64,000 nucleotides of DNA from an uncultured bacterium. Lineage in GTDB: Bacteria > Bacillota > Clostridia > Lachnospirales > Lachnospiraceae. Position numbers and translations under genes: made by a program. Every line of letters begins with the position of its first letter. Position 1 is the stretch's first letter. Of the stretch, positions 33,723-42,544 are shown piece by piece. The notes under the pieces were generated by a model. That model was not told the origin of the DNA and ran no database searches. It worked only from the letters and a program-made list of their open reading frames with translations. The stretch is from NCBI GenBank assembly GCA_905214875.1, contig CAJMNR010000013.1:12020-76019 (forward strand), given 5' to 3'.

Positions 33723-34124
33723 ATGAACAAGAAGAAAAGAAATAGAATCATCGCCTGCATCATCGCAGCAGTCGTGGTAATTGCAGCAGTGGTAGGCATC
33801 GTAGTTGTGAAACATAAAGATGCAGGAAAGAAGCATATTACAATTGAGGTTGTTAATGATAAGGGGGAAGTAAAGTCCTATTCAGTGAAGACAGATAAGG
33901 ATACAATCCAACAAGTATTTGATGAAACAGAAGGATTTACTTATAGCGGAAGCGAAGGACCTTATGGATTAATGGTAGACACAGTAAACGGACTTAAGGC
34001 AGTATATGAAACTGATCAGGCTTACTGGGGTTTTAAAGTAAACAATAATTATTGTGAGAATGGTATTTCTACACAGAAAGTTGAGGATAACGATGTAATT
34101 CGTGTAGAGTATACAAAGGGATAG
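33723..34124 (+). CDS. DUF4430 domain membrane-anchored protein
   Basis: The ATG at 33723 follows AGGAGGG and begins MNKKKRNRIIACIIAAVVVIAAVVG, a basic start plus one membrane anchor or uncleaved signal. The rest (about residues 40-133) has the DUF4430 (transcobalamin C-terminal-like) pattern: TDKDTIQQVFDETEGFTYSGSEGPYGLMVDTVNG, then YWGFKVNNNYCENGIS and DNDVIRVEYTKG (all in pieces). DUF4430 domains are often linked to cobamide or other ligand binding, but the ligand here is unknown. An in-frame start at 33699 is less likely. Confidence 0.87.
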   Translation: MNKKKRNRIIACIIAAVVVIAAVVGIVVVKHKDAGKKHITIEVVNDKGEVKSYSVKTDKDTIQQVFDETEGFTYSGSEGPYGLMVDTVNGLKAVYETDQAYWGFKVNNNYCENGISTQKVEDNDVIRVEYTKG

Positions 34125-34130
34125 AGGAAA

Positions 34131-35003
34131 ATGGACAAGATTTATTTTTATTTACCGGATTTTTACGATAAGTACCATCTGAATGTAATAGTCTGTGATT
34201 TATTACGCATGTACCCACAGTACTTTTATGATGATATTAAGATTGGCGCAGTGTATGGCTGCTTTCCAAATTCAATTTGGAATGGAGGACGAGTTGTCCT
34301 TGGAGGTGCAAGCAAAGAAGAGATTGATTTTACAGTGGAAGAGTATAATAAGCGTGGGATTCCAATCCGCTACACATTTACAAATCCATTGTTAGAAGAG
34401 AAACACTTATATGATACGTATTGTAATCTTTGTATGGAGGCTGCTAATAATGGAGAGAATGAGGTTATTGTGAATTCGCCTATTCTGGAGGCTTATATAA
34501 GAAAAGAATATCCGGATTATAAGGTGATTTCTTCAACTACGAAATGTCTTACTGATGTGGAACAGGTAAAAGAGGAGATTCAAAAGGAGTATTCCTTGGT
34601 TGTGCTTGATAACAGCTTTAATAATGCCGAGAAGGCATTTACACTTCCACATAAGGAGAAGTATGAGCTTGTTGTAAACTCCTATTGCAGGGATGCCTGT
34701 CCAAACAGGAAGAAGCATTATGAGGAGATTGCAAGAGCCCAGCTTGAGTTTCGCAGTTCGGCATTTCCACCATGTGCTTATATCAATCAGCCAATTGAAG
34801 AACAGATGAAGAAACAAGGATTTATTACAAGGGAACAGATTTACGGAAAATATAAAGAAGCTGGTTTTCGTCATTTTAAATTGGATGGAAGGGCATTCAG
34901 TGAGGAGAAGGTATTAGAGAGTTATCTATACTATCTTGTAAAGCCAGAACATTATGATGTAATGAAAGAAGCAATCATTAAAACGATGAGCATGTATGTA
35001 TAG
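34131..35003 (+). CDS. U32-peptidase-like TIM-barrel protein, uncharacterised
   Basis: This 290-residue cytosolic protein is 6 nt after the DUF4430 gene. GGRVVLGGASKEEIDFTVEEY, EVIVNSPILEAYIRKEYPDY and KVISSTTKCL resemble the repeating strand-helix units of U32-type barrels. A cysteine pair in NSYCRDACPNRKKHYEEI, plus YCNLC, could bind a metal cluster as in UbiU/UbiV-like members. The classical U32 peptidase signature is not seen. Enzymatic function is unknown. Confidence 0.5.
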   Translation: MDKIYFYLPDFYDKYHLNVIVCDLLRMYPQYFYDDIKIGAVYGCFPNSIWNGGRVVLGGASKEEIDFTVEEYNKRGIPIRYTFTNPLLEEKHLYDTYCNLCMEAANNGENEVIVNSPILEAYIRKEYPDYKVISSTTKCLTDVEQVKEEIQKEYSLVVLDNSFNNAEKAFTLPHKEKYELVVNSYCRDACPNRKKHYEEIARAQLEFRSSAFPPCAYINQPIEEQMKKQGFITREQIYGKYKEAGFRHFKLDGRAFSEEKVLESYLYYLVKPEHYDVMKEAIIKTMSMYV

Positions 35004-35026
35004 CATAGGTTAGAAGGAGTAATGGC

Positions 35027-35809
35027 ATGGAAGTAATGAAGCAATATGAACAAGTAATGCAGCAGATACAGGATAAGACAGTAACAGAAGAGGCTATCGA
35101 AAGTTTCTTAAAAGAAGCTGAGAGACTGTATCAGAAAGAAGTCAATGCATGTCTGTCCTTTAACCATCCAGTAGAAGCTTGTTACTATGAGTATTATGTG
35201 AGCAAGGAAGAGTTTGTCAGGGTTCCAGTCAATATGGGGTACTTGTATCGTACGCTTGGCATGATGTACGAGAAGGAAAGAAAGCTTCGTAAGGCGGAGA
35301 CATCTTATAATCTTGCATATCGTTGGAACCCAGTAGATCTAGATACTATGTACTGTATGATCGAGTACTATAAGAAAGAGAATGAACTTGAGAAGTTGAA
35401 GAAGATGACGGATAAGAGTTATTCTTACTGTTGTACGAGAGCCGATATAGCACATTATTATCGTAATCTAGGATTCTATTATTTAGAAAAATATGAAGCT
35501 GATGTAGCAGAAGCCTTATATGGATACAGCCAATGTTTCTATGAGACGAAACAGGCAGAAAATGAGTTAGCTTACCTTGCCAAAGCAAAGCAGCAGGAAG
35601 TAAAGAAGTCTTCTGTTGAAAGTATGCAACGTGTCTTAGAGCAAAAAGGTATTCCGATTCAGCCAAGTCAGAAAACATTAGCAATTACGTATCAGGTAGG
35701 TAAGGCTTTTCTACAATCGGGAGATGTTGATAGTGCCAAAGAGTGTTTCTTAATGGTGTATGATTTGACTCAAGATGAGGAGTTACAAGCATTGTTAACT
35801 TCACTATAG
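35027..35809 (+). CDS. TPR-like helical repeat protein
   Basis: The 260-residue protein has tetratricopeptide-like helix pairs, for example NMGYLYRTLGMMYEKERKLRKAETSYNLAYRWNPVD (in pieces, about residues 68-103), AHYYRNLGFYYLEKYEADVAEALYGYSQC (about 144-172), and AITYQVGKAFLQSGDVDSAKECFL near the end. Such repeats mediate protein contacts. It has no signal peptide. It is 24 nt after the U32-like gene and probably in the same operon. Confidence 0.75.
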   Translation: MEVMKQYEQVMQQIQDKTVTEEAIESFLKEAERLYQKEVNACLSFNHPVEACYYEYYVSKEEFVRVPVNMGYLYRTLGMMYEKERKLRKAETSYNLAYRWNPVDLDTMYCMIEYYKKENELEKLKKMTDKSYSYCCTRADIAHYYRNLGFYYLEKYEADVAEALYGYSQCFYETKQAENELAYLAKAKQQEVKKSSVESMQRVLEQKGIPIQPSQKTLAITYQVGKAFLQSGDVDSAKECFLMVYDLTQDEELQALLTSL

Positions 35810-35830
35810 TAGAAAATCATATCTGCCGGT

Positions 35831-35856
35831 TAAGAAAACAAGGGATTGGCCGATAT
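35831..35856 (+). promoter_or_regulatory. Candidate sigma-28 (SigD/FliA) promoter
   Basis: TAAG (35831-35834), 14 nt, then GCCGATAT (35849-35856) matches the motility sigma factor consensus (TAAA-N14-16-GCCGATAA/T) closely. It lies 52 nt before the lytic transglycosylase gene. GCCGATAT also occurs at 36918 and, apparently by chance, inside the ORF at 29433-29618. Confidence 0.45.
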
Positions 35857-35907
35857 TAGTATTAGATGAGATTTTGACAAAATAGTAAAGGTATAACGGG
35901 GAAAATA

Positions 35908-36879
35908 ATGAATATAAAATCAATTACAAACACAGCGAGTGTCACAGGCACTACGAAAGCACAAGTGAAAAATGATTCTAAAACGTCATTTCAGTCCTTC
36001 TTAGGAGAGTCCAAAGATTTAGACGCTATTTTCCAAAAGGCAGCGGATAAATACGGTGTTGACGTTAAGCTCTTAAAAGCCATTGGTAAGGCTGAGTCAA
36101 ATTTTGATAAGAATGCTACTTCTCATTGTGGGGCAATGGGAATCATGCAGCTTATGCCATCAACTGCAAAAGGACTTGGAGTAAAAAATGCTTATGACCC
36201 AGAAGAGAATATTATGGGCGGTGCGAAACTGATCTCTAATCTTTTAAAGAAATATGACGGAGATGTTAAGCTTGCACTTGCAGGATATAATGCAGGGACA
36301 GGAAATGTTAGAAAATATGGCGGAGTACCTCCGTTTAAAGAAACACAGAATTATATCAAGAAGGTATTAAAGTATTCTGGAAGCACTGAAAAAGTAGAAG
36401 TACAGGATACGACGTCAAGCAGTAAGGCAGGAACTGCACAAACGACTCAAGCAACACAGACACAGCAATCATCTGGTGCACCGGCAGCAGGAACGTTAAT
36501 GATTCCATCTGGCTATCAGATTAAGAGAGCAGCAGAACAGAAAGCAAATGAAGAAGCTGCCTCGACTACAGTATCCAAAGAGGCTGTAGAACAACTTAAA
36601 TCTGAAATAGAGAATACAGATGCGAAGACAATTATGAATACGCTTGCTACTTCTAGCAGAGATCAGCTTACGGCTTATTTAAAAACATTAGAAGAAAATG
36701 GACAAGTAAAAGACGTAAACGATATGTTTAGTTACGATGATTATGTACAGTTCATGAATATCTTCTTTAAGGCGGAAGAGGAAGAAGATGCTGCAACATA
36801 TGGACAAAAGAAAGATGATGCAGCAATCGCTCAACTTCAGATGACCTCTTCGATTAGCAGTATGCTTCGCAATCTATAA
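35908..36879 (+). CDS. Soluble lytic transglycosylase (SLT domain) without signal peptide
   Basis: The SLT fold occupies about residues 38-155. The catalytic glutamate is E63 in AIGKAESNF, followed by the family motifs GAMGIMQLMPSTAKGLGV and LALAGYNAGTGNVRKYGG. It cleaves the MurNAc-GlcNAc bond of peptidoglycan. There is no signal peptide or membrane anchor; the N-terminus is Ser/Thr-rich, as in enzymes exported by the flagellar apparatus. The C-terminal half is a TQ-rich linker (AQTTQATQTQQSSG) then a charged helical region. The candidate sigma-28 promoter upstream would fit a flagellar role. Confidence 0.87.
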   Translation: MNIKSITNTASVTGTTKAQVKNDSKTSFQSFLGESKDLDAIFQKAADKYGVDVKLLKAIGKAESNFDKNATSHCGAMGIMQLMPSTAKGLGVKNAYDPEENIMGGAKLISNLLKKYDGDVKLALAGYNAGTGNVRKYGGVPPFKETQNYIKKVLKYSGSTEKVEVQDTTSSSKAGTAQTTQATQTQQSSGAPAAGTLMIPSGYQIKRAAEQKANEEAASTTVSKEAVEQLKSEIENTDAKTIMNTLATSSRDQLTAYLKTLEENGQVKDVNDMFSYDDYVQFMNIFFKAEEEEDAATYGQKKDDAAIAQLQMTSSISSMLRNL

Positions 36880-36897
36880 AAAATGTAAAAAAAAGTG

Positions 36898-37050
36898 TAA
36901 TGGTATCAATTAGTACTGCCGATATATATTATGAACATAAGACAAAGTTCATAAAACACAAAAGATAAAAACACAAAAGACAAAAGAAAAAATATCGAAA
37001 GATACAATCAAAAAAGGTAGCCACTTTCTTGTAATATGGCTACCTTTTTT
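36898..37050 (+). ncRNA. Possible small RNA between the transglycosylase and SDR genes
   Basis: A sigma-28-like box (TAAT 36898-36901, 16 nt, GCCGATAT 36918-36925) precedes about 85 nt of A-rich sequence with repeated AAAACACAAAAGA units (near 36951-36985) and then a strong terminator (37010-37050). No ORF is visible. The arrangement is that of a short independent transcript of about 115 nt. It is inference from signals only, and the box may simply be chance. Confidence 0.3.
37010..37050. terminator. Bidirectional terminator between convergent units
   Basis: A perfect 14-bp stem AAAAAAGGTAGCCA / TGGCTACCTTTTTT (37010-37023 / 37037-37050) has A-run and T-run on the two sides. It can stop transcription from the left (+ strand) and from the SDR gene on the right (- strand). 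Confidence 0.93.
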
Positions 37051-37075
37051 CGTGAATGATATAACTAAAGCAAAG

Positions 37076-37804
37076 TTAGATCCAACCACCGTCGAACTGA
37101 ATGACTTGTCCAGTCAGATATGAATTGGCTTCGGAGAGCTGATAGACAAAGTCTGCAACGTCCTCTGGTTTGCCAAGGCGATTGGCTGGAATCTCGTCAA
37201 TCAAAAATTGCATATCTTCTTCGCTAAAGCAGCGGTTCATATCCGTATCGATTGCACCGCAGGCAATGGCATTGACTTGGATGCCGCTTGGAGCAAGTTC
37301 TTTTGCAAGTGCTTTTGTCATAGCGTTGATACCGCCTTTGGTAGCGGAATAGGCGACTTCCATAGAAGCACCAACGACGCCCCAGACAGATGAGATATTG
37401 ATGATTTTTCCTTCGTGTTTCTGAAGCATGGACTCGGTTGCAAGCTTGGAACAGTAGAATGCACCGCTAAGGTTTGTTTGAAGGATGCGATTCCAGTCCT
37501 CAAACGTAAGGTCGTTGATTAAGTTGATCGATGAAATTCCTGCATTATTTACAAGAATATCAACGCCACCAAATGTAGAGGTTATTTCGCGAAAGAGATT
37601 GGTCACATCCTCAGGGTTACCAATGTCTCCTTGATAGATAAGACATTCCGTGTCTTTTTGTTTTGCTTCTTCTTTTAATTCTTGTAGTAATTCTATATTA
37701 TTACGGCAGGTAACTACCAGCTGATGGTTGCCATCCATGAAGCGACGGGCGATTGCACGGCCGATTCCTCTGGAAGCACCTGTGATTACTATTGTTTTTT
37801 TCAT
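37076..37804 (-). CDS. Short-chain dehydrogenase/reductase (FabG-like)
   Basis: The 242-residue protein has the NAD(P) motif TGASRGIG (near residue 8) and the NNAG motif in VDILVNNAGISS. The catalytic Ser-Tyr-Lys set lies in NISSVWGVVGASMEVAYSATKGG, and the C-terminal YLTGQVIQFDGGWI is typical. The arrangement is like 3-oxoacyl-ACP reductase, but it stands alone, outside a fatty-acid cluster, so the substrate is open. The start at 37804 is used because GGAG is 9 nt upstream of it. It is the only - strand gene before the island. Confidence 0.9.
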   Translation of the reverse strand: MKKTIVITGASRGIGRAIARRFMDGNHQLVVTCRNNIELLQELKEEAKQKDTECLIYQGDIGNPEDVTNLFREITSTFGGVDILVNNAGISSINLINDLTFEDWNRILQTNLSGAFYCSKLATESMLQKHEGKIINISSVWGVVGASMEVAYSATKGGINAMTKALAKELAPSGIQVNAIACGAIDTDMNRCFSEEDMQFLIDEIPANRLGKPEDVADFVYQLSEANSYLTGQVIQFDGGWI

Positions 37805-37909
37805 AAACAAAATCTCCAATCATTTGTTTTTCAGTGAGTATTATTTATATATTTAACAGATATTAGAATTATAATCGATTTTATTAAAATAGCAAATCAA
37901 ACAATTGAG

Positions 37910-37977
37910 TTGCGGAAAATAAGAAATATCTTATAATAATGGGTTACCTTGTAAAAAGTAGCAGATTTTGATATACT
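37910..37977 (+). promoter_or_regulatory. Two overlapping-range promoter candidates for the LytR_C gene
   Basis: TTGCGG (37910-37915), 16 nt, TATAAT (37932-37937) is one candidate. TTGTAA (37949-37954), 17 nt, TATACT (37972-37977) is the other. The first leaves a more usual leader before the ATG at 37997. The second would start transcription almost at the ribosome-binding site. Confidence 0.5.
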
Positions 37978-37996
37978 ATTAACGGAGGAATATACA

Positions 37997-39118
37997 ATGC
38001 AAGGACAGAAAGTAGTCAAAAAAACGTTTATTATAGCATTTAAAACATTGTTATGTATAAGCTTATTTATCGTTGTGGGCGCATTAAGCTATAAGGCGAC
38101 AATATATTTAAATGGTGGTAACAAACGCAATACATCAACTAGGAATTCATCAACAGAACCAATTATAACTGCAAGAGCAGATGAGATTGCACAGAATCTA
38201 ATTTTAGGTGTTGACGAAGACACAGCTGAAGTACAAAGCATTGTACTTGAGATTTTTAATACGAATACGAAAAATATTGATTTGATCACGATTCCGGCAG
38301 ATACGAAAGTTTCCTTAAGCCAGGAGTTGTATGCAAAATTGTTAGAAGCGAACGGTCAGGTTCCGCAGATTATTACACTTTCTGACATCGGTAAATATTT
38401 TGATCAGAGTGTAGCTTATGAATATGAAGTATTGATTTTAAATGAATTCTTAAATACAGATATTAGTTTTTATACTGCATTACTAACAGAGGATTTTGAC
38501 AACTATTTTACGAAGGAAACAACAGGAGATAAAGCTTATACATTTAAAAGTGATAAGATAGAGAAATGGAAGACTTATACGAAAGCAGAAGAGTATCTTG
38601 ATGAGCTTATGGATTACTACAAGAAGGCACAGTCTAACCTTAAGCTTTCTGAGAGAAAGGCTTACGATTCGTATTATTTGAATGCAAATTATAATTATAT
38701 TCATACGTATGTTTTAAAGGTAAAGGATGAGGTAGGTAACAGTGTGATCAGTGATGAACATAAAGATCTGATTCAGGACATCTTATCCAATGACAGTACG
38801 TATACAAGCCACAATCAGGACAAGACAGAGACAGAGGCAGAAGAAACTATGGCAACAACTTGCAGAATCCAGATTCTTAATGCGACAGGCATATCTGGTT
38901 TGGCGGCAAGGTATCAAGGAGTGTTAGAAAATAGCGGATATACGATTAGCCATATCGGAAACTATACAGGCGAGAAACATGAAGATACGAGAATAATTGT
39001 GAAAGAGGATGGCCTGGGAAATGATTTAGCATCATATTTCAAAAGCCCTGTGATTGAGACAGGAATAATTGATGGTGAGTATGATATCCTTATTGTCTTA
39101 GGAACTAAGGATGCATAG
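37997..39118 (+). CDS. LytR_C domain envelope protein
   Basis: This 373-residue protein has one N-terminal membrane anchor (FKTLLCISLFIVVGALSY). A central region follows that resembles the start of an LCP domain (LILGVDEDTAEVQSIVLEIFNTNTKNIDLITIPADTKV in pieces) but lacks the full LCP catalytic arginine set as far as I can see. A C-terminal LytR_C domain (about residues 290-370, CRIQILNATGISGLAARY) ends the protein. Such proteins act at the cell surface, often with wall-polymer ligation. It precedes a WecG/TagA gene by 67 nt. Confidence 0.78.
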   Translation: MQGQKVVKKTFIIAFKTLLCISLFIVVGALSYKATIYLNGGNKRNTSTRNSSTEPIITARADEIAQNLILGVDEDTAEVQSIVLEIFNTNTKNIDLITIPADTKVSLSQELYAKLLEANGQVPQIITLSDIGKYFDQSVAYEYEVLILNEFLNTDISFYTALLTEDFDNYFTKETTGDKAYTFKSDKIEKWKTYTKAEEYLDELMDYYKKAQSNLKLSERKAYDSYYLNANYNYIHTYVLKVKDEVGNSVISDEHKDLIQDILSNDSTYTSHNQDKTETEAEETMATTCRIQILNATGISGLAARYQGVLENSGYTISHIGNYTGEKHEDTRIIVKEDGLGNDLASYFKSPVIETGIIDGEYDILIVLGTKDA

Positions 39119-39185
39119 CATAGAAGGCAGGGAGTCAAAGAATTTCTGCCTGTGGTCAGTTGATTCCTAGAAAGAGGATGAGCAT

Positions 39186-39932
39186 ATGCATAAACAGACC
39201 GATATTATGGGAGTTAAGGTCGATCTTGTATCGCAAGATTATTTATTAGATATAACAAATAAATATTTAAGCAATAGCAAATTAAATGTTTATTTTTTAC
39301 TTACAACGGAATTATGTCTTAAAGCTCAAGAGGACGAGGCATATCGACAATATATCGAAGATGCCGACCTTGTGCTTCCAAGTGAAAAGCATATCGTAGA
39401 TATGCAGGAGGAACTAGCAGAAGAGAAAAACGTTGTATTAAGCTATAATGCGCTCGTTTCCATGGCAAAAAGATTAAAAGAGGAGAAGGCAATCTTCTTG
39501 TTATGTGAAAATGAGGAAATGGTAAGAAGAGTAACGAGCTATTGCAAACGAGAAGTACCAAAATTCAAGATTAAAGGGTACTACTGTTATGAAGATCATC
39601 TTGGAGACGAACAGATTGTCAATGCAGTCAACAGCGTGACTCCAGATATTTTAATCAGTACGATTCCAGCACCATTACAGGAGCAATGGATTATGGAATA
39701 CCGTACGCAAGTGAATGCAAAACTATTTATTGGTATGGGTGGCGTGTTAGAGGCTATGATTTTTGAGTGTAAAGAACCCCCAGCAATGATTAAGAAACTT
39801 CATCTTGAAGGCTTTTATGAGAAATTTATGGGCAGAAAAAAAGACAAAGCCTTACGTGCAAGGATATTTAGAAGAAGAGTTGCACAATATAATAATAAAA
39901 AAGGTGAAGAAAACGATGGAATTATTAAATAG
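39186..39932 (+). CDS. WecG/TagA/CpsF family glycosyltransferase
   Basis: The 248-residue protein has the family layout: DIMGVKVDLVSQDYLLDIT at the start, TTELCLKAQEDEAYRQYIEDADLVLPS in the middle, and PDILISTIPAPLQEQWI then KLFIGMGGVLEAM near the end. Members transfer N-acetylmannosaminuronate or ManNAc to a lipid-linked sugar in wall or capsule polymer synthesis. The usual polar residues of the donor site are less conserved here (DADLVLPSEKHI instead of ADGxGVV), so activity is uncertain. The last 17 nt overlap yitT. Confidence 0.75.
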   Translation: MHKQTDIMGVKVDLVSQDYLLDITNKYLSNSKLNVYFLLTTELCLKAQEDEAYRQYIEDADLVLPSEKHIVDMQEELAEEKNVVLSYNALVSMAKRLKEEKAIFLLCENEEMVRRVTSYCKREVPKFKIKGYYCYEDHLGDEQIVNAVNSVTPDILISTIPAPLQEQWIMEYRTQVNAKLFIGMGGVLEAMIFECKEPPAMIKKLHLEGFYEKFMGRKKDKALRARIFRRRVAQYNNKKGEENDGIIK

Positions 39933-40788
39933 AAATAATAGATATATCAAGTATCTAATGGTTACAGTTGGTACAGCGTTAATGGCGATTGCAATTAATA
40001 TCGTATATGCGCCACTTGGTCTTGTAACAGGCGGCGTGAGTGGTCTTGCTATTATCATTCGTCATTTTACAGAATCTATAATCGCAGGTGGGATACCGAT
40101 CTGGTTATCAAATGCTTTGATTAATGTTCCTTTATTTGTGATAGCATTAGTTGTGCTTGGTAAGAAATCAATTATTAACACAATTTATGCCACTGTCTCC
40201 CTTACAGTAGCTTTATATATTGTCCCAACTACTGGTGGTGGATATGAAGACTTTGTCTTAGCTAGCATATTTGGTGGCGTATTAATGGGTGTAGGATTAG
40301 GACTGGTATTCGCATATGGTTGTACGACAGGTGGAACCGATCTTCTTGCATCTATTATTCAAGCAAAAGCAAAACACCATTCTGCAGCACAATACCTTCT
40401 TGTAGTAGATGGAACAATTGTGTTGGTCGGTGCGGCAGTATTCGGTTTAAATAAAGCGTTATATGCTGTAATCGCGGTATATATCACTTCTAAGATTATG
40501 GATGGCATATTAGAAGGAATGAAGTTTGCAAAGCTGACTTATATCATTTCTGACGAGCATGAAAAGATTGCAGATGGAATAATGCACAATGTTAATAGGG
40601 GAGTTACTGGTATACCTGTACAAGGAATGTACTCCAACAATGAGAAGAATATGTTACTTTGTGTGGTAAGTCAGAAGGAAATTGTACAATTAGTTGATCT
40701 AGTTGCACAAATCGACCCTAAGGCGTTTGTCATAGTGAGTGATGTTAGGGAAGTTTTGGGAGAGGGATTTATTGAATATAGACAGTAA
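39916..40788 (+). CDS. YitT family membrane protein (DUF161/DUF2179)
   Basis: The 290-residue protein has five or six hydrophobic helices, with the YitT repeat LMAIAINIVYAPLGLVTGGVSGLAII and later VFAYGCTTGGTDLLASII. A C-terminal soluble DUF2179 domain follows (about residues 215-290, with RGVTGIPVQGMYSNNEKNMLLCVV). The function of this family is poorly known. The ATG at 39916 inside the end of the preceding gene is chosen because AAGGTGAAG lies upstream and the transmembrane start fits. Confidence 0.9.
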   Translation: MELLNRNNRYIKYLMVTVGTALMAIAINIVYAPLGLVTGGVSGLAIIIRHFTESIIAGGIPIWLSNALINVPLFVIALVVLGKKSIINTIYATVSLTVALYIVPTTGGGYEDFVLASIFGGVLMGVGLGLVFAYGCTTGGTDLLASIIQAKAKHHSAAQYLLVVDGTIVLVGAAVFGLNKALYAVIAVYITSKIMDGILEGMKFAKLTYIISDEHEKIADGIMHNVNRGVTGIPVQGMYSNNEKNMLLCVVSQKEIVQLVDLVAQIDPKAFVIVSDVREVLGEGFIEYRQ

Positions 40789-40998
40789 TATTCGCATAAT
40801 ATAGTCATATTTTCGATAAATATATAGTTTTGCCTTTTGGTTATACAAAATAAACAAATGACCAAAAATTTATTTGTTGAAATGGGATATGGTTTTCAAA
40901 AATTGATTGGTGTATAGTAAGACTATCAAAAATGGTACGACATAGTACACAATTCAGATAGAAATGAATGAACAATCAATTTAAGGAGGAACATATTT

Positions 40999-42111
40999 AT
41001 GGCAAGTTTATCACTAAAAAATATCAATAAAACATACCCAAATGGCTTTGTAGCAGTACATGATTTCAATCTTGAAATAGCAGATAAAGAATTTATCATC
41101 TTCGTAGGTCCTTCAGGTTGTGGAAAATCTACAACACTTCGTATGATCGCAGGTCTTGAAGAAATCACTTCTGGTGAATTATGGATCGGAGACAAATTAG
41201 TAAATGACGTAGAACCTAAAGATAGAGATATCGCAATGGTATTCCAGAACTACGCATTATACCCACATATGTCTGTATATGACAATATGGCATTCGGTCT
41301 TAAATTAAGAAAAGTTCCTAAAGATCAAATCGACAAATTAGTAAACGAAGCAGCTAAGATCCTTGGTATCGAACATTTACTTGATCGTAAACCAAAGGCA
41401 TTATCTGGTGGTCAAAGACAACGTGTTGCTATGGGACGTGCTATCGTACGTAATCCTAAAGTATTCCTTATGGATGAACCTTTATCAAACCTTGATGCGA
41501 AACTTCGTGTACAAATGCGTATTGAAATCGCTAAATTACATCAAAGACTTGAAACTACAATCATCTATGTAACACATGATCAAACAGAAGCTATGACACT
41601 TGGTACAAGAATCGTAGTTATGAAAGATGGTGTTATTCAACAAGTTGATACTCCACAAAACTTATATGACAGACCACAAAACTTATTCGTTGCTGGTTTC
41701 ATGGGTTCACCACAAATGAACTTCCTTGACGTTAAAGTTAACAAATCTGGTTCTGATGTATTCTTAACATTCGGAGATCACAAAATCAAAGTTTCTGAAG
41801 CAAGAGCTAAGAAACTTATCGATGGTGGATACGATGGCAAGACAGTTGTTCTTGGTATTCGTCCAGAAGATGTTAAAGATGAAGAAGTATTCATCAACAA
41901 CTCTCCAGAAAGCGTACTTAACGTAACAGTTAAAGTATACGAATTACTTGGTGCTGAAGTATTATTATACTTAGCAATCGAAGGATTTGAAATCACTGCA
42001 CGTGTTAACCCACGTACAACTGCTAGACCAGGAGATGCTATCAAAGTAGCTCTTGATTTAACTAAGATTCATATCTTTGATAAAGAAACTGAACAAATCA
42101 TCGCTAACTAA
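40999..42111 (+). CDS. msmK: Orphan sugar ABC transporter ATPase (MsmK/UgpC type)
   Basis: The 370-residue ATPase has Walker A GPSGCGKST, signature LSGGQRQR, Walker B VFLMDEPLSNLDAKLR, and the C-terminal TOBE regulatory domain (from about residue 240, LGIRPEDV near 293). No permease or binding-protein gene is adjacent. In Firmicutes such solitary MsmK-type ATPases energise several carbohydrate importers at once. By eye its codon choice matches that of the ribosomal genes (few ATA codons, many GGT/CGT), which implies high expression. The ribosome-binding site is AAGGAGGA. Confidence 0.92.
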   Translation: MASLSLKNINKTYPNGFVAVHDFNLEIADKEFIIFVGPSGCGKSTTLRMIAGLEEITSGELWIGDKLVNDVEPKDRDIAMVFQNYALYPHMSVYDNMAFGLKLRKVPKDQIDKLVNEAAKILGIEHLLDRKPKALSGGQRQRVAMGRAIVRNPKVFLMDEPLSNLDAKLRVQMRIEIAKLHQRLETTIIYVTHDQTEAMTLGTRIVVMKDGVIQQVDTPQNLYDRPQNLFVAGFMGSPQMNFLDVKVNKSGSDVFLTFGDHKIKVSEARAKKLIDGGYDGKTVVLGIRPEDVKDEEVFINNSPESVLNVTVKVYELLGAEVLLYLAIEGFEITARVNPRTTARPGDAIKVALDLTKIHIFDKETEQIIAN

Positions 42112-42140
42112 TAGTAAGTGATTGCTATTCAAATATAGAA

Positions 42141-42180
42141 AAGAAGCTGTTTTACTTAATAAGTAAAGCAGCTTCTTTTT
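42141..42180 (+). terminator. Terminator after msmK
   Basis: A 17-bp stem (42141-42157 with 42161-42177, one G-T pair, loop AAT) beginning AAGAAGCTG and ending CAGCTTCTT is followed by a T-run. It is a strong intrinsic terminator. Confidence 0.93.
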
Positions 42181-42544
42181 GTTTATCAGGCTTATAGATA
42201 AATGAAAAAGGAAGAAAAGAGAGTGTGCCAAAGACACCTTAAGGGATAAAAAAGTTCTGGAAAGTGGGAGAATGATATCTAAAACGAAGAGTTTGGTAGT
42301 AAGATTGTATCGAACTCTTTGTTTACTTTTGACGAATTTAATGTTAATATTAATCTATATGTTTAGTAACAATGTAGGGATAGAGCATTTAAAATCAAAT
42401 ATAATGTTATAATTTGATGTGAAAGTGCCAATTGATACATATGGAGAAAAATAAATCCCATGTGAAACAGTGAAAATGTTGACATAATATAGGCTTTATT
42501 AAGAACAAATGCCCAGAGTGGTGGATACAAAAGGAGTGAATGTA
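42181..42544 (+). promoter_or_regulatory. Non-coding spacer before the CdaR-like gene, with one hairpin
   Basis: This spacer of about 360 nt has no supported ORF. A hairpin pairs AACGAAGAGTT (42283-42293) with AACTCTTTGTT (42313-42323), loop 19 nt, followed by TACTTTTG. Farther on, TTGACA occurs at 42479 without a well-spaced -10. The region may hold a leader or a weak terminator. No known riboswitch was recognised. Confidence 0.4.

Noticed and set aside
36951..36990. A-rich AAAACACAAAAGA repeats as a CRISPR-like or tandem repeat array
   Set aside because: There are only two to three imperfect units with no spacers. They are better seen as an A-rich leader or untranslated RNA.
42479..42510. 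A promoter starting with TTGACA at 42479 for the CdaR-like gene
   Set aside because: No -10-like hexamer occurs at 16-18 nt; the TATA-like sequence is directly adjacent to the -35 box.
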